DNA of 64,000 nt from an uncultured Alphaproteobacteria bacterium (GCA_934271465.1 CAKQRQ010000002.1:133575-197574), one strand, 5' to 3'; positions 49,926 to 60,045 are shown, numbered from the stretch's first letter. Translations and numbers: made by a program. The notes: generated by a model from the letters alone, not told the origin.

Positions 49926-51359
49926 TTATCGCCAAAAGTTTTTGGTAAACAGAACCAAAACAGTCAAAACTTCCAAACGTCCCAAAATCATCGCAAATGA
50001 CAACAGACATTTAACGCTGTCCGTCAAAGAAGCATAAGTTCCGGCCGGCCCGATAAGCGGCACTACTCCGGGGCCGGAGTTTGTCATACAGGCGATCGTC
50101 GCGCTCAAAGCCGTCGCAAAATCGACCCCGCTCAAAGCAACCAACAGCGTAATAGCCGCCACGCTGAAGGCATAGGCAATAAAGAACACAAAAATAGACT
50201 GAGCGACCTTATAATCCAAAACCGCGCCGCCGATTTTGAGCGGAACCATGCGGTTTGGCTCGGTTGTGGTAATAAAAGCGCGGCTGAGCTGCGCCCAAAC
50301 AACCTGCCACCTGAAGATTTTGATACTGCCCGATGTCGACCCCGTGCACCCGCCCGTTAAGGCAAAAACAATAAATGCCGTTGCGGCAAAAGCTCCCCAA
50401 TTAAGCCAATTGACGGAAGTATAGCCCGTTGAAGTAACCATTGAGACCACATTAAACGCAGCCTGTCTCAACGCCTCAAACGGCGCATAAGTTCCTTTGT
50501 AAACAAGCCAAATAGTCATCATGACGATATAAACAAGCAACACCTTGATAAAAGCCGCCACCTGCGTCGACCTGAGCGAATGAATGTCTTTGGTCAAAAG
50601 CAGGCTGTGATAAAATGTTAACGGCAACGCCCCCAAGAACATAAACAACGTTATACCCCACTCCAAAGCCGGATTATGAAAAGCGCCAATAGAGGCATTT
50701 TTAGTTGAAAATCCGCCGGTTGAAATGGTTGTCAAGGTATGGCATAAAGAATCAAACCACCCCATGCCGAGCCCTTTCATCATCAACAGGCAAGCCGTCA
50801 TCAAAATCAGGTAAACCGCTATAATCCGTTTGGCAATATAACTGATTTTCGGCATAAATTTTTCATTTACATCGGAATTTTCCCTCTGAAAAATCTGCAT
50901 TCCGCCAATTCCCAAAAACGGAAGCATCGCAATTGCAAAAATAACAATTCCGACGCCGCCCATACCGCTCAACAGCGCCCGCCAAAGGAGAATTGAACGC
51001 GGAAGTTTTTCAACATCGGCAAAAATGGTCGCCCCCGTGGTTGACACGCCGGAAGCCGCCTCAAACAAAGAATCCGCAAACCCGACGCCGTAAAAAACAA
51101 ACGGAAGAGCCGCCAAAACCGTTACGGAAACCCAGCTCAAAACCGTCAACAGATAAGCCTGCTGCAATGTGATTTCCTTAATTTTGCCGCGGTTAGCCAA
51201 AAACAGCGACACCCCGATAAACACCGCCACAATCGACGAACTGAGAAAAACCGACCAATCAGCCTTTGTTTCATACATCTCCAACGCCGCCGGAAACAGC
51301 ATAGCCGCCCCCAACAGGCTGATAAAATAACCGCAAATCATCAAAACAGGCTGCCACAT
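49926..51359 (-). CDS. trkH: Trk potassium transporter, channel subunit TrkH
   Basis: Inner-membrane potassium uptake channel with four M1-P-M2 repeats. Filter-like glycines appear in SGVSTTGATIF, TISTGGFSTK, MVTSTGYTSVN and MTNSGPGVVP. Length 477 is typical. AAGGA precedes the ATG. Partner of TrkA encoded downstream on the same strand. Confidence 0.94.
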   Translation of the reverse strand: MWQPVLMICGYFISLLGAAMLFPAALEMYETKADWSVFLSSSIVAVFIGVSLFLANRGKIKEITLQQAYLLTVLSWVSVTVLAALPFVFYGVGFADSLFEAASGVSTTGATIFADVEKLPRSILLWRALLSGMGGVGIVIFAIAMLPFLGIGGMQIFQRENSDVNEKFMPKISYIAKRIIAVYLILMTACLLMMKGLGMGWFDSLCHTLTTISTGGFSTKNASIGAFHNPALEWGITLFMFLGALPLTFYHSLLLTKDIHSLRSTQVAAFIKVLLVYIVMMTIWLVYKGTYAPFEALRQAAFNVVSMVTSTGYTSVNWLNWGAFAATAFIVFALTGGCTGSTSGSIKIFRWQVVWAQLSRAFITTTEPNRMVPLKIGGAVLDYKVAQSIFVFFIAYAFSVAAITLLVALSGVDFATALSATIACMTNSGPGVVPLIGPAGTYASLTDSVKCLLSFAMILGRLEVLTVLVLFTKNFWR

Positions 51360-51379
51360 AAGGCTTCATCCTTTTTGTT

Positions 51380-52183
51380 TTAATTCAGGCTGACATCTTT
51401 TGAATAGCCGAGTTCAACCAATTTTTGATTAATATTTATCCCGTCGCACACGCAAATAGCCGTGGCCGTTCCGTCCGCCGCATACGCCCCGATATAACAT
51501 TCGGCCAGCTTGTCGGCAAATTCTTTCTGTAAATACAAAAACGCGTTTGTACCGTTTTCAGATGACGGCGCCGCGTAAATTCCATAAAGGAAAAGCGGCA
51601 TTTCCCCGAGTTTAATCTCGTTGGCATTGACAATTTTCAAAACGCCGATCACGATTTTCGGCTGAGGCAGATAAACAAGCCCCAAATTCTCCGCTCTCTT
51701 AAAGGAAATAGGCTTCTGCTGCGGAACAGGCTCTTTGACCGCACCAATTTGTTCTGTCTTACTTTCAGCCTGTTGAACCGGCTCATCAACATTTTCATTC
51801 TGTTCCTCAACCTGTTCAAAAGCACGGCGGTTAGTCGGCCGGCCGATAGAATAAGTCGCCAGAACAGGCTTTTCAGAAACATGCGAAGACGCCGCCGGTC
51901 TGGAATCTGATTCCGCCTTCTGCAAAACAGGCTTAAGAACAGAAACAGATTTGTGGTAATACGGCTTCAAAACATCCATATACCACCGCGGCATATCCTT
52001 AAGATCAACCCGCTGCGACGCCGGAATCACAATAACGACAAAAGAAATCAAGACAAGCCAAAACACAAACCAAACCGGATGAATCAGAGGAAACAAAAAA
52101 AAGCGGAAAAAATGAGTGGCAAATTTTTGAAATCCCCTGCTCGGCCCGATAACGTCCTCGTCTCTTTTCTTTCTCGAAAACAT
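51380..52183 (-). CDS. membrane protein with degenerate SNase-like domain
   Basis: A 267-residue protein with one membrane helix near 38-56, a proline/glutamine/glutamate-rich linker (about 90-170), and a C-terminal region (about 183-262) that resembles a staphylococcal-nuclease-like OB fold: VNANEIKLGEMPLFLYGIYA parallels the VxDGDTxxL..LxGIxAP strand, and CVCDGININQKLVELGYS the family end motif. The catalytic Asp/Arg/Glu set is not evident, so it is probably a binding domain. The ATG directly follows the metG stop (TAGATG); GGGAG is inside metG. Confidence 0.65.
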   Translation of the reverse strand: MFSRKKRDEDVIGPSRGFQKFATHFFRFFLFPLIHPVWFVFWLVLISFVVIVIPASQRVDLKDMPRWYMDVLKPYYHKSVSVLKPVLQKAESDSRPAASSHVSEKPVLATYSIGRPTNRRAFEQVEEQNENVDEPVQQAESKTEQIGAVKEPVPQQKPISFKRAENLGLVYLPQPKIVIGVLKIVNANEIKLGEMPLFLYGIYAAPSSENGTNAFLYLQKEFADKLAECYIGAYAADGTATAICVCDGININQKLVELGYSKDVSLN

Positions 52184-53875
52184 CTATTTTGAACTCCCGT
52201 ATTTGGCTTTCATTTCTTCAATCTTTTCAGGCGCTATCCGTTCAAACAACATCTCGCCGACTTCAAACGGCTCTCCACCCTTAAAGAAAGACATTTCTTT
52301 TTTAACATCAAAATCTTTAAGGCCGATTTGCGAAGCGTTCAGTTTATCAAGCATTTTTTGAGCCGTCTCGGGCATAATCGGCGCCGTCAACAACGCAAAA
52401 AGCCTGATTAGGTTAATGCAGGTTCTCAAAATAACGCCAGCGCGTTCTGGATCTGTCTTAATAACCGTCCAAGGTTCCGTCACGGAAATATAATTGTTTC
52501 CCTCAACCCAAATCGCGCGCAATTCGCCCAAAGCTTTACGAAATTCCATATCCGACATATATCTGATATAATCATTAACCTTGGTTTGCAACAGAGCAAA
52601 CAACTCTTCTTCCGTCTGGGTGTTTTGTCCGCCCTCGGGAACGGTATTACCGATTTTGGAAGACGTCATCTTCAGAACACGCGACACAAAATTACCCAAA
52701 ACACCATTCAAATCTTTATTGACCGCTCCGGCAAACAACTCCCAGCTGAACGCCGCGTCAGACCCTTCCGGCGCATTGGATATCAGCCAATAACGCCAAT
52801 AATCCGCAGGAAATTCCTTCACGGCATCTTCCGCAAAGACGCCTCTGTTTTCCGATTTGGAAAACTTGCCGCCCTCATAAGTCAAATAGCTGAACCCCTT
52901 CAGAAAATCAACCTGCGTCCAGTTCTCACGTGTTCCAAGCAATGTTGCCGGAAATGTAATGGAGTGATACGGCACATTGTCTTTTCCCATAAACTCGACA
53001 TGGCGGACTTTTTCATGATCGTTCTGCCACCAATCTTTCCAGTTGCGCTCTTCAGGCTTTTCATCAGCCCATTGTTTGGTAATGCCGATATAACCAATCG
53101 GCGCATCAAACCACACATAAAAGACCTTATCTTCATATCCTTCTTTATTAACAGGGAAACCCCATTTCAAATCACGGGTAATGCAACGCTCCTGCAATCC
53201 TTCCTTGAGCCATTTTTTGGCAATCGTATAAGCAACATCAGGCCAAAACGGCTCTTTTGTCTTAAGCCAGTTTGCCAATTCGCCCTCAATCTTGGGCAAA
53301 TTCAAAAACAAATGCTTGGTTTCTCTGACTTCCAGATTTTTGGATCCCGAAATAGAGCTTCTGGCATCAATCAAATCTGTCGGCTCCAAAACCTTTGTGC
53401 AATTTTCGCACTGATCGCCGCGCGCTTTGTCATATCCGCAATAAGGACATGTTCCCGTAATGTATCTGTCCGCCAAAAACATTTTGTCATCAACCGAATA
53501 AACCTGCTTGATGGTCTTTTCTTCAATAAACCCGTTGGCGTCAAGCTTTTCAAAAATATGATAAGTCATTTCTTTGTTTTGCTCGGTCGACGTGCGCCCG
53601 AAGAAATCAAACGACAAATTAAAATCTTTATAAGCCTGCGCATGTCTGGCATGATTCATATCACAATAGGCCTGAATATCCATACCTGCTTTCAAAGCGC
53701 CCACTTCCGAAGTCGTTCCGTGTTCATCTGTGCCGCAGATATACAAGACATCATTCCCCGTCAGGCGCATAAAGCGGGCATAAATATCCGATGGAAGCAA
53801 ACAGCCCACAATATGTCCCAAATGAGGAACACCATTAATATAAGGCAATGCCGATGTAACCAAAATTTTAGACAT
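52184..53875 (-). CDS. metG: methionyl-tRNA synthetase
   Basis: Charges tRNA-Met with methionine. Class I motifs are PYINGVPHLGHIVG (HIGH region) and GKFSKSENRG (KMSKS region); a four-cysteine zinc knuckle CPYCGYDKARGDQCENC is present. The 563 residues end without the C-terminal tRNA-binding (Arc1-like) domain. ATG 53875 with AAGGAG eleven bases upstream was chosen over a longer frame. Confidence 0.96.
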   Translation of the reverse strand: MSKILVTSALPYINGVPHLGHIVGCLLPSDIYARFMRLTGNDVLYICGTDEHGTTSEVGALKAGMDIQAYCDMNHARHAQAYKDFNLSFDFFGRTSTEQNKEMTYHIFEKLDANGFIEEKTIKQVYSVDDKMFLADRYITGTCPYCGYDKARGDQCENCTKVLEPTDLIDARSSISGSKNLEVRETKHLFLNLPKIEGELANWLKTKEPFWPDVAYTIAKKWLKEGLQERCITRDLKWGFPVNKEGYEDKVFYVWFDAPIGYIGITKQWADEKPEERNWKDWWQNDHEKVRHVEFMGKDNVPYHSITFPATLLGTRENWTQVDFLKGFSYLTYEGGKFSKSENRGVFAEDAVKEFPADYWRYWLISNAPEGSDAAFSWELFAGAVNKDLNGVLGNFVSRVLKMTSSKIGNTVPEGGQNTQTEEELFALLQTKVNDYIRYMSDMEFRKALGELRAIWVEGNNYISVTEPWTVIKTDPERAGVILRTCINLIRLFALLTAPIMPETAQKMLDKLNASQIGLKDFDVKKEMSFFKGGEPFEVGEMLFERIAPEKIEEMKAKYGSSK

Positions 53876-53947
53876 TGTAACGCAAACTCCTTTTTCAATC
53901 TTTATTTTGATGCACTTTACACCCTTTTTGACAATTCTCAAGCAAAA

Positions 53948-54796
53948 TTATTTATGCAAAAATTCCGGAAGTTTTTTCAATCCCGATGCACCGGCTGCTT
54001 TTTTATGTCCGCCGCCGCCCAAACTGGCCGCAATTTTGGAAACATCAACCGTGTCCTTGCTTGTATATAACGATAAATTCCATGTATTTTTGCCGTTCAT
54101 AAAAAAGTTGCACATAAAATCATAATCTTTCACATTTTTAAGCCCGTCATAAAACTCCGAATACCCCTGCGGCATATTGGCGCAAATACATTTATACCCC
54201 ATATACGAGCTTTCAAAAGACATAGCCTTGCACAGGCGGTGGTTGCGGTTTTTGATATAAGACAAAATCGCCTCGCCTTTTTTAACCATCTCGTCAATAT
54301 CAATTTTTCCGGCAAATAAATCTTTCCAATTCTTATCTTCCGGCTTATTAACGCCCAAAGACTGAAAAGCATACTCAAACGGACGAACTCTTTTATCACT
54401 CAAATCAAAAATATCATTCAATGCTAAAAGTTTAACACCCTCGGGCACCGGCTCATCAGGAAAGAAATACCCCCATGTCAACATAATGGCAGCCGTGTCT
54501 TCTTGACGGATCCCCGCAATTTCATGTGCGCCGTTTTTAACAGCCTCCCGATAAGCGTCTATGGTCGAAACATGATGGTCAATCCATGTCAAATCTTTAG
54601 TTTCATTGAGCTTAAACATCATATCCATCGGCAGTGAAATATCGCAGACAATAATCTTATCATGCGCGGCTATCAAATCCTCCGGAACATCCCCGTCATG
54701 ATTAAGCCCGTAAAAGACAACATTCTTAAACTTGCGTCCGACGATGGCGGCCGATCCCTTGCCGTCATGATCCGCCAGATGATAAATACACAACAT
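53948..54796 (-). CDS. DHH-family phosphoesterase
   Basis: A 282-residue protein with the DHH phosphoesterase signature: HLADHDGKGSAAI, VCDISLP, WIDHHVS, and a C-terminal DHHA1-type GGGGHKKAAG. Related proteins cleave oligoribonucleotides or cyclic dinucleotides (NrnA, GdpP); the exact substrate is unknown. Four bases after the MBL hydrolase stop. Sits between tatD-MBL and metG. Confidence 0.87.
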   Translation of the reverse strand: MLCIYHLADHDGKGSAAIVGRKFKNVVFYGLNHDGDVPEDLIAAHDKIIVCDISLPMDMMFKLNETKDLTWIDHHVSTIDAYREAVKNGAHEIAGIRQEDTAAIMLTWGYFFPDEPVPEGVKLLALNDIFDLSDKRVRPFEYAFQSLGVNKPEDKNWKDLFAGKIDIDEMVKKGEAILSYIKNRNHRLCKAMSFESSYMGYKCICANMPQGYSEFYDGLKNVKDYDFMCNFFMNGKNTWNLSLYTSKDTVDVSKIAASLGGGGHKKAAGASGLKKLPEFLHK

Positions 54797-54800
54797 ATCT

Positions 54801-55586
54801 CTACCACTCCACTTTCAAATTATCATAAGCCGGAACCGTGTTTTCCGGCGTGTGCGCATTCACATAATCATAGTCGCATTCACTGGCCATATGATTTAGA
54901 ACAACTTTCTCCGGCTTAAGCTGGTCAATATAAGCCAAAGCCTCCTTTAACCCGATATGATACTGATGGAAATCAATAATTGTCAACGGTAAAACAAGCA
55001 ATTTTATCCGAATTCCTTTCAGATAAGCCCAAGCCTCGTCCGAAAAAGTCTTAAAATCGGCCACATGCACAATCTCATCATTAATAACATACCCGAATGT
55101 CGGCATATTATGCCCCAAAAGACGCAGCGGCACAATTTTAACGCCGTTAATCTCAAAAGCTTCCATCGGCGCAATCAGATGCGGAATAAGCCCGGCTCTG
55201 GATTTATAAAAATCTCCGGAGCGTTCCCCGTCAAACAAATAAGAAAAGCGTTTTTGAATAATATCCATCGTCACATCAACCGCATAGATATCCAGCGGCT
55301 GGCAGGTCAAGCGGTTAATCTCGCGCAGCTCATCAATACCGTGCAGATGATCCGAATGGGCATGCGTATAACAAACACCGTCAATTTGGCTGATATGATT
55401 ATCCAAAAGCTCCTGCCGCAAATCCGGCGAGGTATCAATCAAAATATGAGCACCGTTCACTTCATAAAAGGTTGATGTCCGCCGTCTGATGTTTTTAGGA
55501 TTTTTCGGATTGCACGCGCCCCAGCCGCAGCTGATGGACGGAACCCCCGGAGACGCTCCCGCGCCTAAAAAAATCGCTCTGCTCAT
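54801..55586 (-). CDS. MBL-fold metallo-hydrolase, PhnP-like
   Basis: Metallo-beta-lactamase fold protein with VCYTHAHSDHLHGIDELR (HxHxDH), a later His in LLGHNMPTFGY, and a C-terminal HMASECDYDYV. The N-terminal Cys-containing GCWGAC-like segment (SCGWGACNPKNPKN) is typical of PhnP-like phosphodiesterases. Start overlaps the tatD stop by four bases (ATGA), a pairing seen throughout alphaproteobacteria. Confidence 0.9.
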   Translation of the reverse strand: MSRAIFLGAGASPGVPSISCGWGACNPKNPKNIRRRTSTFYEVNGAHILIDTSPDLRQELLDNHISQIDGVCYTHAHSDHLHGIDELREINRLTCQPLDIYAVDVTMDIIQKRFSYLFDGERSGDFYKSRAGLIPHLIAPMEAFEINGVKIVPLRLLGHNMPTFGYVINDEIVHVADFKTFSDEAWAYLKGIRIKLLVLPLTIIDFHQYHIGLKEALAYIDQLKPEKVVLNHMASECDYDYVNAHTPENTVPAYDNLKVEW

Positions 55587-56341
55587 ACCCCGAACAACCT
55601 CCTGAAATTGGCCGTTGTCACGTCCGAAATCACCTCAAACGACACACCTTTAATCTCTGCCAACTTTTGCGCCGTCAACACAACATTGGCCGATTCATTA
55701 ACTTCGCCCCTTTTGGGAACCGGCGCCAAATACGGCGCGTCTGTTTCAACCAAGAGCCTTTCCATAGGAACTTTGGCAAAATTATCCCGCAACTTCTGCA
55801 TTTTCGGAAAAGTAATCATACCCGAGGCCGAAATATAAAAGCCCATCTCCAAAGCCGCCTCTGCCAAAGCCCATGACGAGGAATAACAATGGATAACTGC
55901 CTTAAATTCCTTTTGTTGATAAGCTTTTTGCAACAACTCAATCATATCTTCATCGGAATTGCGGTTATGAATAATCAACGGAAGCCCCGTCTGCTGAGCT
56001 GCTTTAATATTTTCCTTAAACAACCTTATTTGAGCCTCTCTAGGCGCAAAATCATAAAAATAATCAAGTCCTGCCTCCCCGATGGCAATAACTTTTTCAT
56101 GCGCGGCCGCTTCAACAATACCCTCAGCCGTCAAATCTGAAAATTCCAAAGCCTGATGCGGATGCGCCCCAGCCGCCGTATAAACAGTCGGATATCCCTG
56201 AACCATATCCAAATGTTCGGCCAAATGCGTCAAATTGTCTCCGGCATCCAAAATATACGCGACACCGGCCTGTTGGGCTCTGGCAATAATCTCTGCTGCC
56301 GATTCTTTTGTCTCAAAATGGCAATGACTGTCCGCAAGCAT
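55583..56341 (-). CDS. tatD: TatD family metal-dependent DNase
   Basis: Two-metal hydrolase of the amidohydrolase superfamily with 3'-5' DNase activity. DSHCHFE, GEAGLDYFYDFAPREAQ, IHNRNSDED, IHCYSSS and LLVETDAPYLAP are all present. Length 252 is normal. GAGGCGGAAG precedes the ATG. Confidence 0.94.
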   Translation of the reverse strand: MLADSHCHFETKESAAEIIARAQQAGVAYILDAGDNLTHLAEHLDMVQGYPTVYTAAGAHPHQALEFSDLTAEGIVEAAAHEKVIAIGEAGLDYFYDFAPREAQIRLFKENIKAAQQTGLPLIIHNRNSDEDMIELLQKAYQQKEFKAVIHCYSSSWALAEAALEMGFYISASGMITFPKMQKLRDNFAKVPMERLLVETDAPYLAPVPKRGEVNESANVVLTAQKLAEIKGVSFEVISDVTTANFRRLFGV

Positions 56342-56353
56342 CTTCCGCCTCTC

Positions 56354-57406
56354 TTAATAAGTCTTGCAAATACCGACCATAATCGTCATAACGGCCTGCC
56401 GTTTATCCATATTCAGGCTTTCCGTTTCCAAAAAAGTTTTGGTCGCTTTATCAAACAAATCGGCGCTTTCCTCAATTTTGTTCAAAGACTTTGCCTGCTC
56501 GCTCAAAAATTTAAGCACAAGTTCTTTGAATAACTCATAATTATCTTCTGATGACGCCTCATCGCAAAACTTGAGCATATCCACCGTCTTAAACTTTTTG
56601 CCGGCCGCCGCCAAAGTATAAATTTTATCATAAAACCGAACAGCATCTCCGTCCGTATAAGAAATAGCCTTGCCGATACTCCCCGCCGCCATAGCCGCAG
56701 TTTTTTTGATTAAATCTTCCGTCAATTCCGGACGATACCGCCGAAGCAGGCTTGCCGTCAGGTTATCTGGCAGAGGTTTTAGCTCCAGTTTGGCACAGCG
56801 CGACCGAATAGTCGGCAGCAATCGGCTCGGATTATGCGACACCAAAAGCATCAGCGTTTTTGAGGGCGGTTCTTCCAAAATTTTCAATACCGCATTGGCT
56901 GAAGACGAATTCATCTCATCTACGCTATCTATCAAAACAACGCGCCAACGCCCGTCCGCTGACTTTTTAGATAAAAATTCATTCACCGTGCGCACATCAT
57001 CAACCGTAATCACGCTCGATTTTTTTAAATCACCGAGCTGCTCATCTGTCAAATATGTTCCGTCCTTAATGGCTTTGACAATTTTTTGGCGTTCGGTCTT
57101 AAGATAGCCGCGCTCCAACAACTTAAAATCAGGATGAGCTCCGCTTAAAATCTGCTTAAAGACGGAACTGTCCGAGGGAATTTCAAGCGACGTATAGCTG
57201 TCCTTCTTTGTCTCGTCCGCATACAGCAAAAACCGCGCCAGCCGATAAGCAAGCGTTGCCTTGCCTATTCCTTTTGGCCCCGAAATCATCCAGGCCTGAT
57301 GCAGCGAATTATTCTTCCATGCCGACAAAAACATCTTCTCTGCCTCTTCATGCCCGACAAGATACGGATTATTTTTCGGTTCAATGTTTTCCAGCCTGTC
57401 TTCCAT
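56354..57406 (-). CDS. holB: DNA polymerase III subunit delta'
   Basis: Clamp-loader subunit. The N-terminal AAA+ region has ISGPKGIGKATLAYRLA (Walker-A-like) and LIDSVDEMNSSSANAVLKIL followed by EPPSKTLMLLVSHNPSRLLPT, whose Arg belongs to the sensor 1/SRC region (IRSRCAKL). 350 residues. Three bases separate it from tmk. Confidence 0.93.
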   Translation of the reverse strand: MEDRLENIEPKNNPYLVGHEEAEKMFLSAWKNNSLHQAWMISGPKGIGKATLAYRLARFLLYADETKKDSYTSLEIPSDSSVFKQILSGAHPDFKLLERGYLKTERQKIVKAIKDGTYLTDEQLGDLKKSSVITVDDVRTVNEFLSKKSADGRWRVVLIDSVDEMNSSSANAVLKILEEPPSKTLMLLVSHNPSRLLPTIRSRCAKLELKPLPDNLTASLLRRYRPELTEDLIKKTAAMAAGSIGKAISYTDGDAVRFYDKIYTLAAAGKKFKTVDMLKFCDEASSEDNYELFKELVLKFLSEQAKSLNKIEESADLFDKATKTFLETESLNMDKRQAVMTIMVGICKTY

Positions 57407-57409
57407 CAG

Positions 57410-58054
57410 CTAAAGCCCCAATCTCTGCGACACAACCTCGACAATATCCTGATGCAAAGCCTCAATAGACTTGTCCGCATCCAAAACGACGCAGCGCTCC
57501 GGTTCGGCTTTGGCTATCTCTAAAAAGCCTCTTCTTAAATTATTGTGGAAAGCAAGCTCCCGCCCCTCAAACCGCAGCTCTTTAACAGCCATATTTTTGG
57601 CCTTGTCAAATGAACGTGCCAATCCTTTTTCGGGATCAATATCCAAAATAATCGTCAAATCCGGTTTAAAATCGCCGACGGCAATCTGATACAGTGCATT
57701 CAAAACATCTTTGCCGAGCCTTTTGTCATATCCGTAATACTGATAAGCCACCGTTGAATCGGCAAACCTGTCGCTCAACACAATCTCGCCCTGTTCAAGC
57801 GCCGGCCAAATCTTCCGGTTCAAATGAATGTGCCTGTCTGCAAAATAAAGCAAAGCCTCGGCCGTCGCGTCAAATTTATCTTTATCGCCGCAAACCAACA
57901 ATTTGCGAATCTCCTGCCCGACTTCCGTTCCGCCGGGTTCGCGCGTGGTCAAAACTTTTTGACCCTTTTCTTGAAGGTATTCGGCCAAAAGTTTGATTTG
58001 GGTTGATTTTCCTGTTCCTTCGCCGCCTTCAAAAGTAATAAATTTACCTTTCAT
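57410..58054 (-). CDS. tmk: thymidylate kinase
   Basis: Phosphorylates dTMP to dTDP. P-loop FEGGEGTGKSTQIK, DR(F/Y) motif SDRFADSTVAYQ, and LDIDPEKGLARS are present; 214 residues. Its position dacA-tmk-holB is conserved in alphaproteobacteria. Confidence 0.96.
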   Translation of the reverse strand: MKGKFITFEGGEGTGKSTQIKLLAEYLQEKGQKVLTTREPGGTEVGQEIRKLLVCGDKDKFDATAEALLYFADRHIHLNRKIWPALEQGEIVLSDRFADSTVAYQYYGYDKRLGKDVLNALYQIAVGDFKPDLTIILDIDPEKGLARSFDKAKNMAVKELRFEGRELAFHNNLRRGFLEIAKAEPERCVVLDADKSIEALHQDIVEVVSQRLGL

Positions 58055-58057
58055 TCT

Positions 58058-59206
58058 CTAAAAATTCCCCGACAAAAGATACTTGATATTGGCTTTAATT
58101 TTTCCCCAAAGGCCGACTTTATTGATGGTTTGTCCGGCCACAAGCGGAACTTCCTGAACCGGAGCATCAGGAATTTCAATCCGCAAAACGCCGAGTTTTT
58201 GCCCCATCTGTATCGGAGCCTTGACGGGTTTGTCGTAAACAGCCGTCATCTTGACCTGCAAACGATTACTTTTCTTGATTGTTTCCAACACATCTTTTGA
58301 AACAACCATCGGAACAGTCTTATCCGTGCCATACCATACCGGCAAATTGGCAATCTTGTCCCCTTTTTGTTTCAGGGTATAGTTGGCGTATTCCCTAAAC
58401 GCCCAGGACATCATTTTTTCAGCCTCTTCCGAACGCTCTTTGTTGGATTTGAGCCCAGTCATCACGCCGATAATCCGGCGGTCGCCTTTTTTGGCCGATG
58501 CCGTCAAACAATAACCGGCCTCATCTGTATGCCCTGTCTTAAGCCCGTCGGCATAAGGCATTGAATAAAGCAGCGGGTTGCGGTTTCCCTGACGAATTTT
58601 GTTATACACAAATTCTTTTTGAGAAAACAAATGATAAAACTGCGGAAATTCCTCAATAATCCGTCTGGCCAATTTAGCCAAATCTTCAACAGACATCTTG
58701 TGATCCGGATGAGGCAGTCCCGTCACATTCGCAAAATGAGAATGTGTCAGCCCGAGTTCTTCAGCTTTTTGATTCATCTTGTCAACAAAGGAATCCTCGT
58801 CTCCGGCGATATTTTCCGCCGCAACAATGCAAGCGTCATTGCCGGACTGAATAATAATTCCCTTCAAGAGCTCATCAATCTTGACCTCATCGCCGATAGA
58901 CAGAAACATTGTTGATCCGCCGCTGGCCGCACCGCCTTTGCGCCAGGCATTTTCACTGACTTTGAACGTGTCGTCCAATGACAAACTTCCGTCGCGCAAT
59001 TTGTCAAAAACCATATAAATCGTCATCAATTTGCTCATACTTGCCGGCGGAATAGGCTCCTCAATATCTTTCTGATACAAATACGCCCCCGTATCATAAT
59101 CCATCAAAATCATATTTTTAGCTTTTGTATCAATCGCATAAGCCCCGACAGCCGACAACAAAACAACCGCCGCAACACTTCCTGACAAGATCGTTTTCAG
59201 TTTCAT
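58058..59206 (-). CDS. dacA: D-alanyl-D-alanine carboxypeptidase
   Basis: Periplasmic low-molecular-weight penicillin-binding protein (PBP5/6 type) that trims pentapeptides. Signal peptide at residues 1-24 (ends GAYA); active-site motifs PASMSKLMT (SxxK), SGNDA (SxN) and DGLKTGHTDEAGY (KTG). A C-terminal beta domain and amphipathic anchor (KIKANIKYLL) follow. Length 382. AGAGG precedes the ATG. Confidence 0.95.
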   Translation of the reverse strand: MKLKTILSGSVAAVVLLSAVGAYAIDTKAKNMILMDYDTGAYLYQKDIEEPIPPASMSKLMTIYMVFDKLRDGSLSLDDTFKVSENAWRKGGAASGGSTMFLSIGDEVKIDELLKGIIIQSGNDACIVAAENIAGDEDSFVDKMNQKAEELGLTHSHFANVTGLPHPDHKMSVEDLAKLARRIIEEFPQFYHLFSQKEFVYNKIRQGNRNPLLYSMPYADGLKTGHTDEAGYCLTASAKKGDRRIIGVMTGLKSNKERSEEAEKMMSWAFREYANYTLKQKGDKIANLPVWYGTDKTVPMVVSKDVLETIKKSNRLQVKMTAVYDKPVKAPIQMGQKLGVLRIEIPDAPVQEVPLVAGQTINKVGLWGKIKANIKYLLSGNF

Positions 59207-59223
59207 TTTTTCCTCTTTTCACT

Positions 59224-60045
59224 CTAATCCGAAACAATTTTGGCGTCATAAGCGCCGTCATATTTGATTCTGGCCAAAGCAACCTCCGCCTCTTTTTCAT
59301 TGGCAAAAGGCCCCACTCTGACCCGATAATAATTCTGTCCGTTCACATTCACATAATAAATATTGGTTTCATCTTTAATCCGCGCCGCCGCATTTTGCGC
59401 GCCGGATTCCTGAGAATAAGACCCGACCTGCACAAAATAGCTTCCCTTGGGGTAAGATTGGACAACCTTTAAGGTCTCAACTTTTTTGGGCGTCGAAACC
59501 GTTCGCGCCTGTTTGACGGAAGAAGACGATTCTTTTCCCAAAAGCGCGTCTTTCAAAGCTTTACTCTCTTTTTCCATAACCTCAACCCGAACTTTGGTTG
59601 TGCCCTGCGTATGGAATCCGAGCAACTGCGATGCCCTTTTAGACACATCAATAATCCGGCTTTTGGCATAAGGCCCCCGATCATTGACCCTTAAGACCAA
59701 AGAACGCCCGTTTTCAAGATTGGTCACCTTGACAATGGAAGGTAACGGCAATGTCCGATGCGCCGCCGTCAGGGCATACATATCATATTTTTCGCCGTTG
59801 GCCGTTTGTTTGGCATGAAAATCTTTACCATACCATGACGCCACGCCGACCTCGGAATAATCATAATCTTCTTTCGGGTAATACCATTTTCCCATGATTT
59901 TATAGGGATTGCCGACTTTATAAACGCCGCCCTGCCCCGAAATAGCCGACGCCTGCGTATATTTGCCGTTGCCCAAATCGGCCCGTCCGTAAACGCACCC
60001 CGTCAAAAAAAGCATTACGCCGAGTAAAAACTTTATTCGTCCCAT
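59224..60045 (-). CDS. rlpA: septal ring lytic transglycosylase RlpA-like lipoprotein
   Basis: Outer-membrane lipoprotein (lipobox LTGC, Cys17) with a double-psi beta-barrel domain: VGVASWYGKDFHAKQTANGE and LVLRVNDRGPYAKSRIIDVS, with catalytic Asp. A C-terminal SPOR domain (about 198-273, SYFVQVGSYSQESGAQNAA-like) binds denuded glycan at the division site. 273 residues. Confidence 0.93.
   Translation of the reverse strand: MGRIKFLLGVMLFLTGCVYGRADLGNGKYTQASAISGQGGVYKVGNPYKIMGKWYYPKEDYDYSEVGVASWYGKDFHAKQTANGEKYDMYALTAAHRTLPLPSIVKVTNLENGRSLVLRVNDRGPYAKSRIIDVSKRASQLLGFHTQGTTKVRVEVMEKESKALKDALLGKESSSSVKQARTVSTPKKVETLKVVQSYPKGSYFVQVGSYSQESGAQNAAARIKDETNIYYVNVNGQNYYRVRVGPFANEKEAEVALARIKYDGAYDAKIVSD

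Noticed and set aside
52586..54070. 494-codon open frame antisense to metG
   Set aside because: metG on the other strand has complete motifs; the antisense frame has no recognisable domain and reflects codon bias of metG.
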